From assembly GCF_016595465.1 (NCBI RefSeq), contig NZ_JAENIK010000004.1, positions 558,001-622,000 of the forward strand: a DNA stretch of 64,000 bases, read 5' to 3'. The notes below the pieces were generated by a model, which saw only the letters and a program-made list of their open reading frames with translations, was not told the origin of the DNA and did not search any database. Positions 58,465-64,000 of this stretch are shown here, one piece after another (position 1 is the first letter of the stretch; every line of letters starts with the position of its first letter). Both the position numbers and the translations under genes were made by a program. The DNA comes from Luteolibacter yonseiensis. Its GTDB lineage: Bacteria > Verrucomicrobiota > Verrucomicrobiia > Verrucomicrobiales > Akkermansiaceae.

Positions 58465-60761
58465 CCGATCTCAGCCAGCGCCTCACCGACCGGAGCAATC
58501 CGCTTCACATCCACCTCATCGGCGTGGCCGGTTCCGGCATGAGCGGACTTGCCCTGCTCCTGCTGGGAATGGGTCACAAGGTGAGTGGTTCGGACCGCGT
58601 GACCACGGCGGAAACCGAGCGCATGCAGGGCGTGGGTCTCATTTTCTCGTCGCCACACGCCGCCGCCGCCGTGAAGGGCGCGGACCTGGTGGTTTATTCC
58701 TCCGCGATCAAATCCGACAATCCGGCCTACTCCGCCGCGAAAAAAGCGAAGATCCCGCTGCTCCGCCGCGCCGAGTGCCTTGCCGCCATCCTGCATACGA
58801 AAAAAGGCATCGTCATCTCCGGAACACACGGCAAGACCACGACGTCCTCCATGACCGCCCATGTCCTGCGCGAGGCCGGCCAGAAGCCATCCCATTACGT
58901 AGGCGCGGAAATCCCGATCCTGGGAGCCAATGCGAAATGGTCGAAGGACGGCGAGCACATGGTCGCCGAAGGGGATGAATCCGATGGCACGCTCGCCCTC
59001 TACCACCCGGAGCATGCCGTCATCCTCAACATCGAGGCCGAGCATCTCGATTTCTACAAAGGCATCGACCACATCAAGGAAGTCTTTTCCAAGCTGGCGG
59101 ACCAGACGACCGGGAAACTCGTTTACTGCGCCGAGGATCCGGTCGCGACGGAAGTCTGTGCCAGCCGTGAAAACGCCATTTCCTACGGCTGGGAAGATGC
59201 GGACTACACCGCCACGGACATCCGGGATCTCAAGGGCTCCTCCGCTTTCACCGTGAAGAAGAACGGCGTCGTTCTGGGCGATGTGGAACTGGGCATTCCC
59301 GGGAACCACAACATTCTCAACTCGCTGGCGGCCATCGCCCTGGCGGACAGTTGCGGCGCGGAGTTCGCCCTCGTCGCGCGGGCGCTCGCCACCTTTGCCG
59401 GAGCCAAGCGCCGTTTCGAAACCAAGTATCTTTCACCCGCCTACCGCATCATCGACGACTACGGCCACCACCCGTCCGAGCTCGCCGCCACGCTCCAGAC
59501 GGCGCGTTCGCTGAAGTCGAAGCGCATCATCGTCCTGTTCCAGCCGCACCGTTATTCGCGGACGAAGGCGCTCGCGGATGATTTCGGCAAAGTCCTCCAG
59601 GATGCGGATGTTGTTTTTGTCACCGACGTTTACGCGGCGTCCGAGAAGCCCATCAAGGGCATCTCCGGCCAGACCATCGTGGATGCGATGCAAGCCCACG
59701 GCGACATCCCCGCGACGTACCTGCCGGACCTCGATACCGCACACCACGCGCTCGGACATGCCCTGCAGCCGGGGGACCTGCTGATCACGCTGGGCGCAGG
59801 AAACGTGCACGAAGCGGGCACCCGCCTCGCCGCGGACCTGAAGATCCTTGAGGAAATGCGCGGTCTCATGCCTCCCGGCGAGATCGACGGAAAGCTCTAC
59901 GAGCCGATGTCGCGCCACACGACCCTGCTGGTGGGCGGACCGGCGCAATTCTGGATCGAGCCCCACAGCTTCTATGGCTTCGCCTTCCTCGTCGATTACT
60001 GTCGCGAGCGCGGCATCCCTGTCCGGGTGGTGGGCCGCGGGTCCAATCTTCTTGTCCGCGACGGGGGCATCCGCGGTGCCGTCATCCACCCGACAGGCGG
60101 CGTCTTCTCCGAAGTTTCCGTCGGCACCCGTGGGGAAATCACCGCCGGAGCCGGCGTGCGCTTGAAAAAGCTCGCCAGCATCGCGGGGGGCAGCGGAATC
60201 GGCGGCTTCGAATGGATGGAAGGCATCCCCGGCAATGTCGGAGGAGCGCTCCGCATGAACGCCGGAGCGATGGGTGTGGAAACCTTCGACCAGGTGGTGC
60301 GGGTCACCTTCCTCGATGAAGACGGCGTCATCCGCACCCGCGAGCGGGCGGAGATCGTCAGCCAGTACCGGAACGTCCCCGAACTGCGGCGGAACTTCGC
60401 CCTACAGGCCGTTTTCAAGGGCAAGAACGACAGTGCCGAGAACATCAAGGCCCGTTGGGACGCCTCGCGCGAGAAGCGGAAACTCTCACAGCCGATCGCC
60501 GCATCCGCTGGCTGCACGTTCAAGAATCTCGAATATATTCCGGCCGGCCGCGTGATCGACTCGCTCGGACTGAAAGGCTCCACCTGCGGTCACGCCGCGG
60601 TTTCGGAGGTGCATGGAAATTTCGTCGTCAACCAGGGCGGAGCCACCGCATTGGAAATCCTGACCCTCATCGAATTCATCCAGGAAAAAGCACAGGAAGA
60701 ACGCAGCGTGACCCTCGAAACGGAGGTCAAGATCCTCGGCGATGACGAACCCGCCTTCTGA
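58461..60761 (+). CDS. murC-murB: MurC-MurB fusion: UDP-MurNAc-L-alanine ligase and UDP-MurNAc reductase
   Basis: The 766-residue protein joins two peptidoglycan enzymes. MurC occupies about 1-460: HLIGVAGSGMSGL, the ATP loop GTHGKTTT at 121-128, GNHNILNSLAA and QPHRYSRTKAL. After a short linker near 470, MurB follows, an FAD enzyme with VVGRGSNLLVRDGG, GIPGNVGGALRMNAGA and SAGCTFKN, where Cys 685 stands at the usual catalytic Ser. It reduces enolpyruvyl-UDP-GlcNAc and the MurC part adds L-alanine, so the fusion joins consecutive steps. The same fusion is known in chlamydiae. No frameshift or internal stop separates the halves. Confidence 0.96.
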   Translation: MTDLSQRLTDRSNPLHIHLIGVAGSGMSGLALLLLGMGHKVSGSDRVTTAETERMQGVGLIFSSPHAAAAVKGADLVVYSSAIKSDNPAYSAAKKAKIPLLRRAECLAAILHTKKGIVISGTHGKTTTSSMTAHVLREAGQKPSHYVGAEIPILGANAKWSKDGEHMVAEGDESDGTLALYHPEHAVILNIEAEHLDFYKGIDHIKEVFSKLADQTTGKLVYCAEDPVATEVCASRENAISYGWEDADYTATDIRDLKGSSAFTVKKNGVVLGDVELGIPGNHNILNSLAAIALADSCGAEFALVARALATFAGAKRRFETKYLSPAYRIIDDYGHHPSELAATLQTARSLKSKRIIVLFQPHRYSRTKALADDFGKVLQDADVVFVTDVYAASEKPIKGISGQTIVDAMQAHGDIPATYLPDLDTAHHALGHALQPGDLLITLGAGNVHEAGTRLAADLKILEEMRGLMPPGEIDGKLYEPMSRHTTLLVGGPAQFWIEPHSFYGFAFLVDYCRERGIPVRVVGRGSNLLVRDGGIRGAVIHPTGGVFSEVSVGTRGEITAGAGVRLKKLASIAGGSGIGGFEWMEGIPGNVGGALRMNAGAMGVETFDQVVRVTFLDEDGVIRTRERAEIVSQYRNVPELRRNFALQAVFKGKNDSAENIKARWDASREKRKLSQPIAASAGCTFKNLEYIPAGRVIDSLGLKGSTCGHAAVSEVHGNFVVNQGGATALEILTLIEFIQEKAQEERSVTLETEVKILGDDEPAF

Positions 60762-60780
60762 TATCCAACAATTCACCAAA

Positions 60781-61701
60781 ATGCTTACTGGAAAAAAAAT
60801 CGCCGTCCTGATGGGTGGCCCCGGAGCCGAGCGGGAAGTCTCGCTGGTCTCGGGAAAAGCCGTGCTCGAGGCACTGCTGGATCTGGGCCTGGACGCCACG
60901 CCCGTCGATGTCACCACCACGGAGATCCATCTGCCGGAAGGTACCGACCTTGCCTACAACGTCATCCACGGGACATTCGGTGAAGATGGCCAGCTCCAGG
61001 ACGCGATGGAGCGGCTGGGCGTGCCCTACACCGGCGCCGGTCCCGCCAGCAGCAAGCTCGCCATCGACAAAACCCTGGCGAAGGAAAAATTCGTCGCCGC
61101 CGGAGTGCCGACCGCACGTTCGGAAACGGTCGCACTCGCTCCCGGCACCATTCCAACCCTGACCATCAGCGCACCGCTCGTCATCAAGCCACCGCTCGAA
61201 GGGTCCAGCGTCGGCATCCAGATCGTCAAATCCCAGGCGGATCTCCCCGCCGCCCTCGCGAAGGCGGCGGAGAAGTACGGCACCGTCCTCGTCGAGGAGT
61301 TCATCGAAGGAAAAGAGCTGACCGTGGGCATTCTTGACGGCAAGGCCATGCCCATCGTCCAGATCACCCCACCCGAGGGGGTCTATGACATGGACAGCAA
61401 GTATCCATGGCTCAGCGGCAAAAAAGGCAGCGAATACCAATGCCCCGCCGATCTCGACCTGGAGACCACCATGGCCGTGCAAGCCGCCGCCGCCGCCGCG
61501 CACCGCGCGCTGGGCATCGAGGTTTACTCACGTGTCGATGTCCTGCTGGATTCCGAAAACCGGCCGTTCGTGTTAGAGGCGAACACCATCCCCGGTATGA
61601 CTGCCACCAGCTTGTTGCCCAAATCCGCCGCCGCCGCCGGGATTCCCTTTCCCGAGCTCTGCGTGACCATCGCCGAGCTGTCGCTCAAACTCCGTTCCTG
61701 A
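60781..61701 (+). CDS. ddl: D-alanine-D-alanine ligase
   Basis: The 306-residue ATP-grasp enzyme makes the D-Ala-D-Ala dipeptide of the peptidoglycan precursor. I start at ATG 60781 (MLTGKKIAVLMGG); an ATG at 60742 inside the murB end is possible. Motifs include MGGPGAEREVSL, HGTFGEDGQLQ, VIKPPLEGSSVGI and VLEANTIPGMTATSLLPKSA. It lies 19 bp after murC-murB and 1 bp before ftsQ. Confidence 0.95.
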   Translation: MLTGKKIAVLMGGPGAEREVSLVSGKAVLEALLDLGLDATPVDVTTTEIHLPEGTDLAYNVIHGTFGEDGQLQDAMERLGVPYTGAGPASSKLAIDKTLAKEKFVAAGVPTARSETVALAPGTIPTLTISAPLVIKPPLEGSSVGIQIVKSQADLPAALAKAAEKYGTVLVEEFIEGKELTVGILDGKAMPIVQITPPEGVYDMDSKYPWLSGKKGSEYQCPADLDLETTMAVQAAAAAAHRALGIEVYSRVDVLLDSENRPFVLEANTIPGMTATSLLPKSAAAAGIPFPELCVTIAELSLKLRS

Positions 61702-61702
61702 C

Positions 61703-62686
61703 ATGTTCAAACGCCAGACCAGCAAACCCCGCCGCCGCTCGCGCTCCCAGATTCTGGAAGTCCGCGTCATGTCGCCGCGCATTGTTTGGTTTGGTTTCCT
61801 CCGGATCGTGGGAAAGCTTGCCAAGATCGCCTGCCTTCTCGCCATTCTCGGCGGCATCGGCTGGGGATGCTGGCTCGGCATCCAGCAGGCGTTTTATAAA
61901 AATCCGGATTTCCGGCTGCAGGTCATCGACCTCAACCCGAATCCGGTTATCGACGAAGGTGGTGTGGCCGAGGTGGCGGAAATCAACCTGACCGGCAGCC
62001 TGTTCGACATCGACGTGGACGCGGTGACAGCAAAGCTCAAGGCGATGCCGGCCATTCGGGAAGCCCATGTCGAGCGGCACCTGCCGGGAAAACTCGTGGT
62101 CCGTGTCAGTCCCCGCACCCCCCGTGCCTGGATCTCCTGTCCGGAGGCGGGCTTGCAAGACACCCGCGGCGCCGGTGCGATGCTGGTCGATCAAGACGGT
62201 GTCGCGTACCCGTGTCCGGAACTGCAGCTTGAGTCCGCGGCAAACCTGCCATGCATCCAACTGCCTTCATCGGAGGAACACCCGATCCAACCCGGCGGCA
62301 GGATCCCGCACCCCGAACTCGCGCATTGTTTCCGGCTGCTGGAGTCCGCCCGCGCCGCCGATCCCGACGCCATCCACTGGATCGACTCGGTGAAACAGGT
62401 GAACGCATGGTCCCTGCTGCTCGTCACCCGTGAAGGCATCTCCGCCACCTTCGGGCTCGGAGACCACGAGCGCCAGATCGCCAGCCTGCGCGCCGCGATG
62501 GATCACTCGGGCGAGGAGGGTTACGACATCGCCACCATCAATCTCATTCCGAAGCACAACATCCCCATCACACTGCGGACCGAGGCCACGCCTCCCCGGG
62601 CGGTCCCCATCGCCGAGCCGACCGCAGGGGAGCTTCGCGAGCAGCGCCGCTCCAGCGATCTCAAGACCCTTCTCAACCGCAACTGA
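61703..62686 (+). CDS. ftsQ: Cell division protein FtsQ
   Basis: The 327-residue bitopic protein has a very basic cytoplasmic start (RRRSRSQ), one membrane helix (about 42-62) and a periplasmic POTRA domain (about 80-150: FDIDVDAVTAKLKAMPAIREAHVERHLPGKLVVRV in parts). A beta region then ends with YDIATINLIPKHNIPITLR. It links FtsL/FtsB to the divisome. The conserved lead-in to the POTRA domain and gene position make the call firm. Confidence 0.9.
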   Translation: MFKRQTSKPRRRSRSQILEVRVMSPRIVWFGFLRIVGKLAKIACLLAILGGIGWGCWLGIQQAFYKNPDFRLQVIDLNPNPVIDEGGVAEVAEINLTGSLFDIDVDAVTAKLKAMPAIREAHVERHLPGKLVVRVSPRTPRAWISCPEAGLQDTRGAGAMLVDQDGVAYPCPELQLESAANLPCIQLPSSEEHPIQPGGRIPHPELAHCFRLLESARAADPDAIHWIDSVKQVNAWSLLLVTREGISATFGLGDHERQIASLRAAMDHSGEEGYDIATINLIPKHNIPITLRTEATPPRAVPIAEPTAGELREQRRSSDLKTLLNRN

Positions 62687-62707
62687 TTTCCTCCGTTCAA
62701 TTTACCC

Positions 62708-63922
62708 ATGGCCCGTCGCACGAAAATTCATGTCGGACTCGAAATCGGCACCAGCAAGACCTGCATGGTCGTCGGCGAGGTGAAGCCGGACAGCGCCGTA
62801 AAGATCCTCGGCATCGGAGTGACGAAAACCGCGGGTGTCCGGAAAGGGGAGATCTATGATTTCTCCCAGGCCCGCGCCTGTCTGAAAGACGCGCTCGCCA
62901 AGGCGGAAGACGCAAGCGACGTGGTCATCGGCAGCGTTTTCCTCGCGGTGACCGGCTCCCACATCCAGGGCGTCAACAACCGCGGCACCTTCCGCCTGCC
63001 GGATGGAGAACCCACCGTCGCTCCCGAGCACGTCGAGGAAGCCCGCACCATCGCCCGCGAGGTTCACATCCCGCAGGACCACGTCTATCTGCACCCCATC
63101 ATCCGGAACTACTGGCTGGACGGACTCGAACACTCGACCTCCCCGGTCGGATTGTTCGGAAAAACCGTCGAGGCGGATTTCCACATCGTCCACGGCATCG
63201 GCACGCGCATTCAGAACAGCATCAAGCTGGTGAGGGAAATGCCGCTGGAGGTGGATGACATCGTCTTCTCACCCATCGCCACCGCGCAGATGGCGCTGGA
63301 CCGCGAGCAGCGGGAGCGTGGAGCCCTCGTCATCGACATCGGGGCGGGGACCACGGATTACGCGCTCTATCTGAACGGCGCCATCGCCGCGTCCGGCTGC
63401 ATTCCCGTCGGCGGAGACCACGTGACGAATGACATCCACCTGGTCACCGGCCTGCCGTTTTCGAAAGCGGACCGGCTGAAGATCCTGGAAGGGGATGCCT
63501 CCGCGGATCCGGTGAAATCCGTCGGCACGGCGAAACTCACCGACGACCGCGGCTTCGCGGAAGTGGAGGTCGGCCGCGGCGTGCTCAACGAAATCATCCG
63601 CCAGCGGCTTGAGGAGACGCTGAAGCTCGTCCGCGCGCGCCTGCCCATCGGTGCCGTTGAAAACATCGGTGCCGGAATATTCCTGACAGGCGGCACCAGC
63701 CTCATGCGCGGGTTCGACGGTCTCGCGTTCGACGTCTTCGGCCGCGACATCTACCGTCCCGAGACTCCGGAGATCAGCGGCGTGCAGGCGAGTTTCAAGG
63801 ATCCCCACTACGCCACCGCCATCGGCCTCATCCGCTACGCGCAGATTCTCGAAACCGAGCGCGCCACCCCGCCGGGAATCATCGGAAAGATCGGCCGCAT
63901 GTTCTGGCCGTTCGGAAAATGA
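62708..63922 (+). CDS. ftsA: Cell division protein FtsA
   Basis: The 404-residue actin-like ATPase tethers FtsZ to the membrane. Visible are VGLEIGTSKTCMVVGEV (phosphate 1), the 1C domain between about 85 and 165, LVIDIGAGTTDYALY (phosphate 2), FLTGGTSLMRGF (adenosine) and a C-terminal amphipathic helix (KIGRMFWPFGK), the membrane-targeting sequence. It precedes the presumed ftsZ by about 50 bp. Confidence 0.95.
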   Translation: MARRTKIHVGLEIGTSKTCMVVGEVKPDSAVKILGIGVTKTAGVRKGEIYDFSQARACLKDALAKAEDASDVVIGSVFLAVTGSHIQGVNNRGTFRLPDGEPTVAPEHVEEARTIAREVHIPQDHVYLHPIIRNYWLDGLEHSTSPVGLFGKTVEADFHIVHGIGTRIQNSIKLVREMPLEVDDIVFSPIATAQMALDREQRERGALVIDIGAGTTDYALYLNGAIAASGCIPVGGDHVTNDIHLVTGLPFSKADRLKILEGDASADPVKSVGTAKLTDDRGFAEVEVGRGVLNEIIRQRLEETLKLVRARLPIGAVENIGAGIFLTGGTSLMRGFDGLAFDVFGRDIYRPETPEISGVQASFKDPHYATAIGLIRYAQILETERATPPGIIGKIGRMFWPFGK

Positions 63923-63974
63923 CGGTGGCACCCCTGACCATTTCCAACAACCAACGTCCAACCTTCCCATCTCC

Positions 63975-64000
63975 ATGATCCCCTACACCCGAGATCCCCA
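63975..64000 (+). CDS. Start of a downstream gene, probably ftsZ (truncated by window)
   Basis: An ATG at 63975 opens a frame (MIPYTRDP) that continues to the window edge. Only position after ftsA suggests ftsZ; eight residues cannot confirm it. Confidence 0.35.

Noticed and set aside
1..64000. tRNA, rRNA or CRISPR arrays
   Set aside because: No T-loop/acceptor pattern, rRNA sequence or regularly spaced repeat was seen on either strand by eye; a tRNA scan would be decisive.

Overview
The window looks like chromosomal DNA from a GC-rich member of the Verrucomicrobia. Supporting features are a MurC-MurB fusion of the kind known from PVC bacteria, a small secreted protein with a PEP-CTERM sorting tail, menaquinone genes, a family 2A encapsulin locus, and many small lipoproteins and membrane proteins of unknown function. 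This assignment is inference from gene content; I saw no rRNA or tRNA gene that would settle it. No prophage, plasmid module or CRISPR array is visible. The only mobile-type unit is a REP-associated tyrosine transposase between two hairpins.

Layout. Positions 1-1437 hold the end of a run of overlapping genes for pseudopilin-like or membrane proteins. Positions 1490-7608 hold a tRNA-dihydrouridine synthase, a PUR-alpha-like protein, a PIN-TRAM protein, a DUF2868-like membrane protein, a stand-alone RNase III-like domain, an RbsD-like lipoprotein and alanine dehydrogenase. Positions 7713-13852 hold a possibly structured leader, a PEP-CTERM protein, a Tat-exported sulfite-oxidase-type molybdoenzyme and most of molybdenum cofactor biosynthesis (moaA; moeA-moaC-mog on the minus strand; moaD-moaE divergent from moeA). 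Positions 13926-18694 hold a DUF3142-like protein and a 1117-residue lipoprotein.

The most notable block is 18714-24389 on the minus strand. In transcription order it encodes a family 2A (SrpI-type) encapsulin shell, a cysteine desulfurase with a long disordered N-terminal cargo extension, a HAD-family protein, a membrane-anchored rhodanese, serine O-acetyltransferase and cysteine synthase. Together they could make cysteine from serine and sulfide, strip its sulfur inside a protein nanocompartment, and pass persulfide to a rhodanese. A leader of about 300 bases with a strong hairpin and a 12-bp palindrome precedes the shell gene.

Positions 24733-34122 hold a PIN-PhoH ATPase, menE-menC-menA, a nuclease/phosphatase-fold exported protein, a J-domain-like protein and a PfkB sugar kinase. 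Positions 34198-35049 hold a repeat-rich leader and a short protein resembling only the N-terminal part of vanadium haloperoxidases. Positions 35557-42854 hold argD-argF, a Tat-signal metallophosphoesterase, a possible kinase-fold protein and polA. Positions 42875-43597 are the RAYT/REP unit. Positions 44280-52766 hold an Mpv17-like membrane protein, a radical SAM/partner DNA-repair pair, an alpha/beta hydrolase, a DsbD-alpha-like protein with a redoxin, a GNAT/FemAB-like protein and lysC. Positions 53532-57005 encode a large hybrid histidine kinase. The window ends in division and cell-wall genes: murG, murC-murB, ddl, ftsQ, ftsA and probably the first bases of ftsZ.
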